Numbered from the stretch's first letter, positions 5,865 to 13,670 are shown. The stretch: DNA of 14,701 nucleotides from UMGS1519 sp963621885 (GCA_963621885.1 CAVFFT010000080.1:1-14701); one strand, 5' to 3'. Translations and numbers: made by a program. The notes: generated from the sequence alone by a model not told the origin.

Positions 5865-7488
5865 GCGCGCTGAGGCCGGCCGTCCCTCGAAGAGCAAACA
5901 CGCCAAGGATGGTCGCACGCCAAAGGACACGCATGCAAGCGCTGGCCGTTCCTTAGAAGGCAAGCGCGGTGAGACAAGTCGTTCTTTGAAGCGTGCCGAT
6001 TCGGGGCGTACAGCCGGATCGAAGGCATCTGCAAGCAGCGCAAAGCGCAGCGCAAAGCGCGTTGCGGATTCGAAGCACACGGGTGCGGGACGCGTTGCGA
6101 AGCCTCACGCGCTCGCAGCGGATTCGAATCGCGGCGCCAACTCAAAACGTGCAGTCAAAGCAAATACGCCTACGGGCGATTCCCGCTTGACGACCTGTCA
6201 GGCGTGCGGGTCGTGTTCGCTTATCGATGTGCCGTATGCCGACCAGCTTGCAGGCAAGCAGGCGCAGGTGGAAGAGCTTTTGCGACCCTTCGCGAAAGAT
6301 TGCATATTCGAGCCTATTGCGGGCATGGAAGACCCATGGTGCTATCGCGATAAGATTGCATCCCCGTTCGCGCCGGGGAAATATCGCGCTGCGACGGGTG
6401 GCGCTCGAGGGGCTCAATCCGACAAACGCCATGGCGCGCGTGGCAAATCGTCCGTTGCGGCGGCGGGGCAGCGCGCGGCGGGGAAGGGCCAGCAGCGAGA
6501 CATCCGTTGCGGCATGTATGCGCCCGGCACGCATCGCATTGTTGAAATCGACAGCTGTCCGGTTGAAAATCCCGCAGGACGCAAGGTGGTCGCGGCGGTG
6601 CGCCGCCTTATGTTCCGCTATGACATGGCTCCCTATGATGAGGACGCGCAGACCGGTTTCGTGCGCTATGTCGTGATTCGCGTGGGGCATGAAAGCGGCG
6701 AGGTGCTGGTGACGCTGGTCACAAACGGAAGCGCGTTTCCCGGCTCGAAGAATTTCTGCCGCGAGCTGGTGAAGGCATGCCCGGAAGTGACGAGCGTCGT
6801 GCAGAACGTGAACACGCGCCAGACCAATGCCATCCTGGGCGATGAGGAGCATGTCCTTTACGGCCCCGGTTTCATTCTCGATACCCTGTGCGGTCTGAGC
6901 TTCCGCGTGTCATCGCATTCGTTCTATCAGGTGAATGCGCGACAAACGGAAACGCTCTACCGTATCGCCATTGATATGGCAGCTCGGGCTTTGCGCGAGG
7001 GTAATTCGCCGCAAAGCGTCCCGGGTACGCAGTCCGAGGGGTTCGCGCTTCTCGACGCGTATTGCGGAACGGGAACAATCGGGCTGGTGGCCGCTTCGTG
7101 CATCGAGAATGTTCATGTGATGGGCGTTGACACGGTCGCGTCAGCCATTGCCGATGCGCGCCTGAATGCTCGCCACAACCATATCGAAAATGCGGAGTTC
7201 ACCTGCGCCGATGCTGGCGCGTATCTGAAGGGGCTGGCGCAAGGCGGCGGCTCTCTCGATGTCCTCATGATGGATCCGCCCCGTGCGGGGGCAAGCGAGG
7301 AGTTTCTCGAGGCGGCGCTTGCGCTTCGTCCGGCGCATATTGTCTACATTTCCTGCAACCCCGCGACTCAGGCGCGCGATATCGCGACGCTTGTGGAAGG
7401 GGGCTACACCTTGCGTGTGTGCCGCGCCGTGGACATGTTCCCCCATACGCCGCATATCGAGAACGTCGTCTTGTTGTCGCGGACATAA
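5836..7488 (+). CDS. rlmD: 23S rRNA (uracil-5) methyltransferase, RlmD/TrmA family
   Basis: SAM-dependent RNA uracil C5 methyltransferase, 550 residues; E. coli RlmD is about 430. It would methylate 23S rRNA (U1939, perhaps also U747 as in RlmCD). Visible: iron-sulfur cysteines C121, C124, C127 and probably C241 (DSCPVEN); SFYQVN (362-367); SAM motif LDAYCGTG (406-413); DPPRAG (480-485); nucleophile Cys507 in YISCNPAT; and MFPHTPHIE with Glu542, the usual general base. The start at 5836 has GGGAGA (5825-5830) 5 nt upstream and overlaps the flippase by 29 bp. Odd points: residues 1-118 are a basic Ser/Ala/Lys/Arg-rich low-complexity extension with no visible TRAM domain, and a similar insert (about 186-222) interrupts the region before the fourth cysteine. 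Family assignment is firm; the exact target base is not. Confidence 0.88.
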   Translation: MTQAKNRKARRAEAGRPSKSKHAKDGRTPKDTHASAGRSLEGKRGETSRSLKRADSGRTAGSKASASSAKRSAKRVADSKHTGAGRVAKPHALAADSNRGANSKRAVKANTPTGDSRLTTCQACGSCSLIDVPYADQLAGKQAQVEELLRPFAKDCIFEPIAGMEDPWCYRDKIASPFAPGKYRAATGGARGAQSDKRHGARGKSSVAAAGQRAAGKGQQRDIRCGMYAPGTHRIVEIDSCPVENPAGRKVVAAVRRLMFRYDMAPYDEDAQTGFVRYVVIRVGHESGEVLVTLVTNGSAFPGSKNFCRELVKACPEVTSVVQNVNTRQTNAILGDEEHVLYGPGFILDTLCGLSFRVSSHSFYQVNARQTETLYRIAIDMAARALREGNSPQSVPGTQSEGFALLDAYCGTGTIGLVAASCIENVHVMGVDTVASAIADARLNARHNHIENAEFTCADAGAYLKGLAQGGGSLDVLMMDPPRAGASEEFLEAALALRPAHIVYISCNPATQARDIATLVEGGYTLRVCRAVDMFPHTPHIENVVLLSRT

Positions 7489-7491
7489 ACG

Positions 7492-7523
7492 CCCGGCTTC
7501 TGTTTGGTGGCGCCGGGTCTTTT
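7492..7523 (+). terminator. Intrinsic terminator after rlmD
   Basis: CCCGGC (7492-7497) pairs with GCCGGG (7512-7517) around a 14-nt loop, followed by TCTTTT. It starts 4 bp after the stop codon. Confidence 0.65.
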
Positions 7524-7604
7524 GCCGCTGCTGCCTCCATCGAGCGGCGAGATTTGGCATTTTCGCGTTTGCCGCCTCTGAGGGTTGCGATGCCGCTCCG
7601 GCAG

Positions 7605-7685
7605 GCTGTTTTGATTTGACTAACACGGCCTTTGCTCAGGCGTCTTTCCTGCTGCTGGCCGTATAATAAGCTGTTTTGAATTGAC
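7605..7685. repeat. 16-bp direct repeat pair flanking the -10 of the large surface protein
   Basis: GCTGTTTTGATTTGAC (7605-7620) and GCTGTTTTGAATTGAC (7670-7685) differ at one base and are 65 bp apart. One lies upstream and one just downstream of TATAAT (7662-7667). They could be a pair of binding sites for a regulator. No other recurring structure was seen in the 229-bp spacer. Confidence 0.6.
7662..7667 (+). promoter_or_regulatory. Candidate -10 (TATAAT) for the large surface protein
   Basis: A perfect TATAAT, 50 bp before the ATG at 7718. The 17-bp -35 position (7639-7644) reads GGCGTC, and TTGCTC (7632-7637) is too far (24 bp). If used, this promoter may need an activator. Confidence 0.5.
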
Positions 7686-7717
7686 CGCTTACTTTGAGTC
7701 ACCATGGAGAAGCTTTC

Positions 7718-10700
7718 ATGACAACTAGCAGAATCCGCAACCTGTTCGTTTGTGCAATCGCCGTTGCGCTGGTTTCGATCGCCGCCGTCGGCCTCGTGCC
7801 TAAGCAGGCCCTTGCGCTCGATACCGTAGCAAGAATCACCGTCTATCAAACTGCGGACGGGGGCGGCGTCGAGCAGACTTTCGACAGCTTCTCCGATCTT
7901 GAAAGCGCCCTCGACAAATATCAGAACATCGATGGCAAGACCCCGGACTCGAAGTACCCGTATAAGATCCGCATCGACATCTATGCGGATTGGAACAGCA
8001 CGATGTACTTTGTCCCCGGATGCAATTCGGAAATCTACCTGCATGGCCATATGATCAATTTCAACAGGACCAGCAACGCAAATGCGAACGACCCTGTTTA
8101 CAACAATGACCACTCTGCCTTTGAATGCAGGAAAGACAAGGAAATGCTCATTAACGGCGGCGGTGGCGCCGATGGCCTTTTGGATTATGAGCTTGAAACA
8201 GAGCATCGCGGTACCCTTCACGCGGACGATACCAATTACCTCTCTGGCTCAACCTGCAAATGGATGTACGACGGCGCGGGCAGCGACATCATCAAAGGCG
8301 GGCTGATTACCGGCTTCTTTGCATATAACGGCGGCGGAGCTTTATTCGTCTACGGAAAGGTCACACTCGAGAATGTGACGATTGCAGGAAATATCTCTAA
8401 TAGGTCGGGCGGAGCCGTTTACATGGAGGGTAGCGAGCCGAGCCTCACGCTCGATAACGCTCATGTGCTTTATAACCTTTCTAGGGGTCGGGGCGGCGGC
8501 GTCTATGTCGACTCGGGCTCCACCAGCAGAGCGAGCATTACCTTGAAGAATGGCTCGGAGATTTCGAACAACCTCTGCTGGTCTCATGGTGGCGGAATCG
8601 CCGACGAGTGCAATAAGTCGACCATTACGCTTGAGGGCGCTTCGCATATTGATGGCAACTTTGCGCGTGGTAACGGTTGGAAAGAAACCGACGATCACAA
8701 AATCACGGGTGACGGCAAAGGCGGCGGTATCTACCATACTGGCGTAGACGGAACGGTCACCCTTTCTGGCAAGTCCACGATCTCCAACAACATATCCTTA
8801 GGTCATGGCGGCGGCGTGTACGACGAGTACAACGGCACGACGTTCAACCTTTCGGGGGCATCGGAGATTTCGAACAATACCGCCAACAGCCGCGGCGGTG
8901 GCATGTATCTTGACGACTACTCTACCGTGACGCTTTCCGGCGGATCGAAGATTAGCGGCAACAAGGCAAGCAATGGCGGCGGCATTTTCAGCTGCGATGA
9001 CGACACCGCCATCACGCTGAACGAGAAATCCGAGATTTCAGGCAATACCGCATCAGGAAACGGTGGCGGCATCGACTCGGATGACGACCTTTACGTCTAC
9101 GGGGATGGCACGGCCAAGATAACTGGCAACACGGCTTCCTCGGGAGACGGTGGCGGCATCTGGTATCAGAACGGGCTGTATATCAAGGGCGTGGCCATCA
9201 CCGGAAACACCGCCAAGAACAATGGCGGCGGCGTGTACTGTGACAACACCAGTTTCCACGCGCTTGCTTTGGGCAAGACTATGAAGATCACCGGCAACAC
9301 GGCGGGCAATTCGGTCAACAACCTTTACATGAAGGAAGACCAGGACATGAATGGTATGACCGGCGATGATGCTCTGACGACCGATACGCGCATTGGTGTC
9401 ACCTGTGGCGGCTTCAGCGGTGGCGAGCGAAAAATCGCCGGCAATATGGCGTTCCTGACCAAGATCGGCAGCGCCTATGCGACCTGCGTCACTTCCGATA
9501 ATCCCCGGTACTCCGTGGTTAACAAATCGGGCTACCTCTACCTGAGCTCCAAGGTTTCCCGCTACGTGATCTCCTTCGACACCTCCACTGACGACAGTGA
9601 ATATGGCGAGAAGGCTTCAAAGGTCGATCCGATCGGCGTCGATGCTGGCAACGGGTATGGCGAGCTGCCGGTGCCCACCCGAGAGGGATACACCTTTGCC
9701 GGTTGGTATGACGGCGACACCCTTGTCACTTCGACCATGGTTCCCACGAGCGACAAGACGCTTGTGGCCAAGTGGACGGCGAATAGGTTCAAGGTGGCGT
9801 ACGTTATTGATGGCGAACCCTATGCCACTGTCGAACGCCAATACGGCGACGTGGTTGTGCGTCCCTCTGAACCCCAGCGCGAAGGCTATGAATTCGAAGG
9901 CTGGTATACCGATAGCGATTGCACTGAAGAGTATGGCTTCGATTCACCTCTGGAAGACAACCTTATGCTTTATGGCAAATGGGTGTCCAATGCATACACC
10001 GTGAGCTTTGACACCGGCGAGGGCGGCACTGCGGTCAATTCGCAGCAGGTGACTTACGGCGGCGTCGCCACCCGTCCCGCCGACGACCCGACGCGCGAGG
10101 GCTACGCCTTCCGCGGCTGGTACGCCGATGCGGACTGCACCGTCGAGTTCAACTTCGAGGGAACGCCCATCGAGGCCGACACCGTCGTCCACGCGAAATG
10201 GGCCGAGACCCTGACGATCACGCTGAACGCCAACGGCGGAACGGTCTCGCAGGAATCTGTCCCCGCCGTGGCGGGCGAGGCGGTGGGCGGCCTGCCCACG
10301 CCCACCTGCGAGGGCTACGCCTTCGATGGCTGGTATGACGGCGACACCCGCGTGACCGCCTACACGGCCTTCAGCGAGAGCAAGACGCTCGTCGCGAAGT
10401 GGCGCGACAAGTCCGCCTCCTCCTACCACCTCGTCACCTTCATGGACGGTGACAGCGTCATCGACGTGAAGAGCGTCAAGGACGGCAAGGCGCTCGAGGA
10501 GCCCGCGGCCCCCTCCAAGGACGGCTTCGACTTCGTGGGCTGGTACGCCGACGCGGACTGCGCCACCGAGTTTGACTTCAACGCCGTCATCAGCGCCGAC
10601 ACCACGGTCTACGCCAAGTTTGCCGCCAAGGAGTACACCGTGAGCTTCGATACCGGCAAAGGCACTCCGGTTGACCAGCAGAATATTGAGTATGGCGGTT

Positions 10701-11539
10701 TGCCAACCCGTCCGTCTGAGGACCCGAAGCGCGACGGCTACACGTTCGAGGGCTGGTACGCTGATAAGGACTGCAAGGTGCCATATGACTTCAAGCGTCC
10801 AATCGAAGGCGCCACGACCGTCTATGTCAAGTGGGCGCAGTATGTCACTGTGACCTTTGATGCTGGCGAGGGCCAAGTTGCGCAAAGCGAGACCACCTTC
10901 CCCAAGCTCACGGAAATCGGTACGCTGCCCATCGCCTATCGTGAGGGCTATACCTTCCGCGGCTGGTATATCAAGAGCGCCCGTGGCTACGAAAGGGTGG
11001 GAGAGGACACCGTTTTCAGTGCCAGCGCAACAGTTACGGCGCACTACGATGCGACCCAGCGATTGGTCACTTTTATGGGTGAGGATGGCATGCTTGATGC
11101 TCAGCTTGTCACGTACGGCTTGACCGTTGCCGAGCCGGAAACGCCTTTCAAAGAAGGCTACGATTTTGCCGGCTGGTATGCCGATGAGGAGCTTACCCAG
11201 CCCTTCGATTTCGAGAATACCGAGATTACGGCCGATACGGTGGTCTACGCCAAGTGGACGGTGTCTGAAGTGTGGCCGGTTGACCCTGATGATCCCGATA
11301 ATCCTGACGAGGACAACGATGATTCCGACGCGGATAACACGGATTCCGACGGGGATGACGATCAGGGTGCGAATGGCGGCAAATCCAACAAGGATGCTGA
11401 CTCCAGCAGCCAGTCCGCCGACGGGGTTGCGATTGCCGCAACCGGAGACAGTGCCGGCGTGGTTGGCATCGTCGTGGCGCTGATTGCGGCGGTTGCTGCT
11501 GTAACCGTTGCTTTCGCCGCGCGTCGCCGTTTGGGCTAG
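7718..11539 (+). CDS. Large secreted surface protein: beta-helix repeats, eight InlB-type B-repeats, sortase-like anchor
   Basis: A 1273-residue probable wall-anchored adhesin or matrix-binding protein. The start is ATG 7718 with GGAGA (7706-7710) 7 nt upstream. Layout: signal peptide 1 to about 33 (RIRN, hydrophobic core, ALA); a unique region to about 190; about 11 repeats of 28-32 residues from 194 to 538 carrying GGG[IVA] then [ISK]-[ST]-[GN]-N, a parallel beta-helix pattern like polymorphic/autotransporter-type passenger repeats; then eight Listeria-Bacteroides (InlB B) repeats from about 617 to 1181, each with GY-F-GWY and a closing AKW. An Asp-rich linker (about 1188-1215) leads to IAATGD (1239-1244), a span (1247-1267) and RRRLG. 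The sorting motif is degenerate (Ala-Ala for Pro-x). Repeats three to five have distinct codon use. The ligand is unknown; no catalytic motif is seen. Confidence 0.85.
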   Translation: MTTSRIRNLFVCAIAVALVSIAAVGLVPKQALALDTVARITVYQTADGGGVEQTFDSFSDLESALDKYQNIDGKTPDSKYPYKIRIDIYADWNSTMYFVPGCNSEIYLHGHMINFNRTSNANANDPVYNNDHSAFECRKDKEMLINGGGGADGLLDYELETEHRGTLHADDTNYLSGSTCKWMYDGAGSDIIKGGLITGFFAYNGGGALFVYGKVTLENVTIAGNISNRSGGAVYMEGSEPSLTLDNAHVLYNLSRGRGGGVYVDSGSTSRASITLKNGSEISNNLCWSHGGGIADECNKSTITLEGASHIDGNFARGNGWKETDDHKITGDGKGGGIYHTGVDGTVTLSGKSTISNNISLGHGGGVYDEYNGTTFNLSGASEISNNTANSRGGGMYLDDYSTVTLSGGSKISGNKASNGGGIFSCDDDTAITLNEKSEISGNTASGNGGGIDSDDDLYVYGDGTAKITGNTASSGDGGGIWYQNGLYIKGVAITGNTAKNNGGGVYCDNTSFHALALGKTMKITGNTAGNSVNNLYMKEDQDMNGMTGDDALTTDTRIGVTCGGFSGGERKIAGNMAFLTKIGSAYATCVTSDNPRYSVVNKSGYLYLSSKVSRYVISFDTSTDDSEYGEKASKVDPIGVDAGNGYGELPVPTREGYTFAGWYDGDTLVTSTMVPTSDKTLVAKWTANRFKVAYVIDGEPYATVERQYGDVVVRPSEPQREGYEFEGWYTDSDCTEEYGFDSPLEDNLMLYGKWVSNAYTVSFDTGEGGTAVNSQQVTYGGVATRPADDPTREGYAFRGWYADADCTVEFNFEGTPIEADTVVHAKWAETLTITLNANGGTVSQESVPAVAGEAVGGLPTPTCEGYAFDGWYDGDTRVTAYTAFSESKTLVAKWRDKSASSYHLVTFMDGDSVIDVKSVKDGKALEEPAAPSKDGFDFVGWYADADCATEFDFNAVISADTTVYAKFAAKEYTVSFDTGKGTPVDQQNIEYGGLPTRPSEDPKRDGYTFEGWYADKDCKVPYDFKRPIEGATTVYVKWAQYVTVTFDAGEGQVAQSETTFPKLTEIGTLPIAYREGYTFRGWYIKSARGYERVGEDTVFSASATVTAHYDATQRLVTFMGEDGMLDAQLVTYGLTVAEPETPFKEGYDFAGWYADEELTQPFDFENTEITADTVVYAKWTVSEVWPVDPDDPDNPDEDNDDSDADNTDSDGDDDQGANGGKSNKDADSSSQSADGVAIAATGDSAGVVGIVVALIAAVAAVTVAFAARRRLG
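9565..11262 (+). repeat. Eight InlB/Listeria-Bacteroides B-repeats within the large surface protein
   Basis: The GWY cores occur in the contexts GYTFAGWYDG, GYEFEGWYTD, GYAFRGWYAD, GYAFDGWYDG, GFDFVGWYAD, GYTFEGWYAD, GYTFRGWYIK and GYDFAGWYAD. Each unit is roughly 65-80 residues and usually closes with a K-W or A-K-W/F triplet. The second, third, fifth and sixth carry a D-C pair after GWY. Such repeats form ubiquitin-like beta-grasp folds in other surface proteins. Confidence 0.85.
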
Positions 11540-11621
11540 TCTGCCCGCTTACCGGGCGCGCAGCTGGAATAACCGCCTGTTGTCTGTACGCCGCCCGTGC
11601 TGAAACCGCGTTAAGAAATTG

Positions 11622-11653
11622 AGAGCCCATCTTCTTTAGAGAAGGCGGGCTCT
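11622..11653 (+). terminator. Hairpin terminator after the large surface protein gene
   Basis: AGAGCCC (11622-11628) pairs with GGGCTCT (11647-11653), and an inner CTTCT/AGAAG stem closes on a TTAG loop. The tail (GATTGTG) is only partly T-rich, so termination may be incomplete. Confidence 0.55.
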
Positions 11654-11694
11654 GATTGTGCTGTGAGGCGGTTTGGGAATTCGTCTTGCGAGTG

Positions 11695-11740
11695 GCGCTT
11701 CTTTGTAGGCGTCACCAACGCCATACCACGAAAAAAGCGC
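11695..11740. other. Long imperfect hairpin in the spacer
   Basis: Inner stem GGCGT (11708-11712) / ACGCC (11718-11722) with loop CACCA, and outer arms GCGCTT (11695-11700) / AAGCGC (11735-11740), joined by partly paired T-rich and A-rich stretches. There is no T-run after it on the + strand. It could be an RNA structure in the leader of the next gene or a remnant terminator. Confidence 0.35.
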
Positions 11741-11950
11741 TTGCAAAATGACGGTTAAGCAACGATTGCGAAACAAACTTCGCGCGCGTAAACAAACAGT
11801 ATATGGTCACTATCCGCCTATGGCTAAACACGCTCTAGGCCAGCGGTAAAACCAATGAGACGAATGCCGCAAGAACGCAATCGAAACGCAACCAAATACG
11901 CAGCAACAAACATGATTCAAATGCATCAGCTTGAGCTGCCTGTCGAATAG

Positions 11951-11956
11951 GGGGAG
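11951..11956 (+). promoter_or_regulatory. Ribosome binding site favouring the second ATG
   Basis: GGGGAG is only 2 nt from the first in-frame ATG (11959) but 8 nt from the next (11965). The normal spacing makes 11965 the likelier start; the difference is two residues. Confidence 0.6.
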
Positions 11957-11964
11957 AAATGCTT

Positions 11965-13494
11965 ATGCGAAAAACACTGAAGTTGAAGAAGCTGCTTGGC
12001 GCGCTGGCGTGCACCCTTGCGCTTGCGGCTGCGCTGCCCATGATGGCGTTGGCGAATGGTGAATCGACCAATGGCGAGGCGTGGATTGGCAATGTTCACT
12101 ACGACCATTTGGAGGATGCGGTCGCCGCGGCACAGGACGGAGACACCATCACCCTGGGTGAGGGGCAATACACCCTCTATAAGGGGGTCAATAAGTCGTA
12201 CGATGGCACCGATTCCACAAAGAAGCTCAGGGGCATGACGCTGACTTTTGTCGGCCAGGGCAGCGGCAAGACCTCCTGGCGCATTGGCCCCTCCGCAGAT
12301 GAATGGAATCCGCAATACGACGGAACAGAGTTCAATGGTGACTACACCTTTGAAGGCGCGAACACCATCACCTTCAAGGAGATGAGCCTTGAGTCGATTG
12401 ACCAGGATTACCTGGGCTTTATCCGCATCGATAACACGGTTGTCGACAATTGCGTCATCAATGGCGAGACCGGCTACTGGGGCTATAAGACCGCCACATT
12501 CACCAATACCACGTTCAACGCGCCAACAGGACGCTATGCTCTGTGGACCTATTGCTCGCCCGTCATGAGCTTTGACGGTTGCGTCTTCAATTCCTCGGGC
12601 AAGGCGGTCAATGTGTACGGCTCGAACGGCTTCGACGTCACCGTCAACGTGAATAACTGCACGGTCAATGCGACGGGCGATGTCAAGAAGCCGGTTTTCA
12701 AGATCAACGATGCCGAGATGAAGAAGGGCGAGCGCAGCTATACGCTCAATTTCACGGGTGAAAACACCATTAATGGCGATGTCAAGCGCAGCACGATAAG
12801 CTGCAGCAGGTGGTTTGGCTTTGATGAGACTTCGGAAAACACCGGAGTGACAACGGTCACCATCGATGGAACCACGGTCTACAAAGAAGGCGCGATGGTT
12901 GCCCACGAGATTGATACCGCAAGCCATAAATACACCGAGGGCTATGAGGACAACGCCTATACGGTGACCTCTACTGAATGGACGAAGGCAGACGACGGCA
13001 GCTATGTCAGGACGATCACGAAGGTCTGCAATTACTGCGACTATTCGGATGACGTCACGGAAACGGGCTATCGTGTGACCTACACCGACGGCGTGGATGG
13101 CGAAGAGATTTTCGCGGACCAGTCGACCATTGTCGTCGCGGGTGAGGCGACTCCGGAATATAACGGTGACGAGCCCACGCGCGATGGCTACGTTTTCAAG
13201 GGCTGGGAGCCTGAGCTTGCGGATACTGTGACCGAAAACGTCACCTATACGGCGGTATGGGAAAAGGATGCGACGCCGGATCCGGACGATCAGGATTCCG
13301 ACGACCCTGATGACGACTCCAAGTCGAAGGGCTCTTCGACGGAGAAGACGACTGCGAATGAGTCTGCAGGCAACGCAATCCCCAAGACGGGCGATGACAA
13401 TGACTTTGCTCTGTGGACGACGCTTTTGGGCATGAGTGCACTGTGCGTGGCTGGTGCTGCGGCCTGCAGCCGTAAGCGTTCGCGCGAAGAGTAA
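11965..13494 (+). CDS. Secreted surface protein with beta-helix-like domain, one B-repeat and IPKTGD sorting signal
   Basis: A 509-residue probable cell-wall protein. The signal peptide is clear: MRKTLKLKK, hydrophobic core, then ALA at 28-30 before NGEST. Residues about 40-300 resemble the start of pectate-lyase-like beta-helix proteins (YDHLEDAVAAAQDGDTITLGEG, here split between 46-59 and 60-67) with many N-T-T/N-C-T turns. A CNYC pair (355-358) sits between two repeated-looking Thr/Tyr-rich strands. One B-repeat follows, around 397-438 (GYVFKGWEP, ending TAVWE). An Asp/Ser/Lys-rich linker leads to IPKTGD (472-477), a hydrophobic span and SRKRSREE: a sortase signal with Ile for Leu. It resembles the larger protein upstream in plan but is in its own transcription unit. 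Binding target unknown; no catalytic residues are evident. Confidence 0.82.
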   Translation: MRKTLKLKKLLGALACTLALAAALPMMALANGESTNGEAWIGNVHYDHLEDAVAAAQDGDTITLGEGQYTLYKGVNKSYDGTDSTKKLRGMTLTFVGQGSGKTSWRIGPSADEWNPQYDGTEFNGDYTFEGANTITFKEMSLESIDQDYLGFIRIDNTVVDNCVINGETGYWGYKTATFTNTTFNAPTGRYALWTYCSPVMSFDGCVFNSSGKAVNVYGSNGFDVTVNVNNCTVNATGDVKKPVFKINDAEMKKGERSYTLNFTGENTINGDVKRSTISCSRWFGFDETSENTGVTTVTIDGTTVYKEGAMVAHEIDTASHKYTEGYEDNAYTVTSTEWTKADDGSYVRTITKVCNYCDYSDDVTETGYRVTYTDGVDGEEIFADQSTIVVAGEATPEYNGDEPTRDGYVFKGWEPELADTVTENVTYTAVWEKDATPDPDDQDSDDPDDDSKSKGSSTEKTTANESAGNAIPKTGDDNDFALWTTLLGMSALCVAGAAACSRKRSREE

Positions 13495-13616
13495 GCGACT
13501 TTTGGGGCGCGTGCTTCTGGCGCGCATTAACACTCCGGATGTTTGAAAGCGTTTCCCCACGCGACGCTGCGGATGCGCATAGACGCCCACAATGCTGAAA
13601 ATCCGAACAAGAGGCG

Positions 13617-13670
13617 AATCCCCCTTCTGCTGGCACTGCATATGCGGTTCCGACAGAAGGGGAATTTTGT
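13617..13670 (+). terminator. Strong intrinsic terminator after the second surface protein
   Basis: CCCCTTCTG (13621-13629) pairs with CAGAAGGGG (13654-13662); the arms extend by AAT/ATT, and the inside folds further as GGCACTGC / GCGGTTCC around an ATAT loop. The 3' arm runs straight into ATTTTGTATT. The only caution is its distance, about 120 bp after the stop codon. Confidence 0.8.

Larger units (their letters stand above)
11540..11964 (+). other. 425-bp spacer between the two surface-protein genes
   Basis: The first half holds a hairpin terminator (11622-11653) and a long imperfect hairpin (11695-11740). The second half (about 11724-11950) is A-rich and lower in GC than the surroundings, with AAACAAAC twice (11771-11778 and 11790-11797), a short palindrome CAGCTTGAGCTG (11927-11938), and a possible 31-codon upstream reading frame (11855-11950). 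I found no convincing -10/-35 pair; TATATG (11800-11805) is the best A/T-rich candidate. Confidence 0.6.

Noticed and set aside
9944..11044. 366-codon minus-strand frame
   Set aside because: Shadow of the B-repeat region; its Val/Gly/Asp-rich sequence mirrors the plus-strand repeats.
9565..11262. Phage tail-fibre or non-ribosomal origin for the repeat protein
   Set aside because: The GWY/AKW repeat pattern, signal peptide and C-terminal anchor fit bacterial surface proteins, and no phage genes are nearby.
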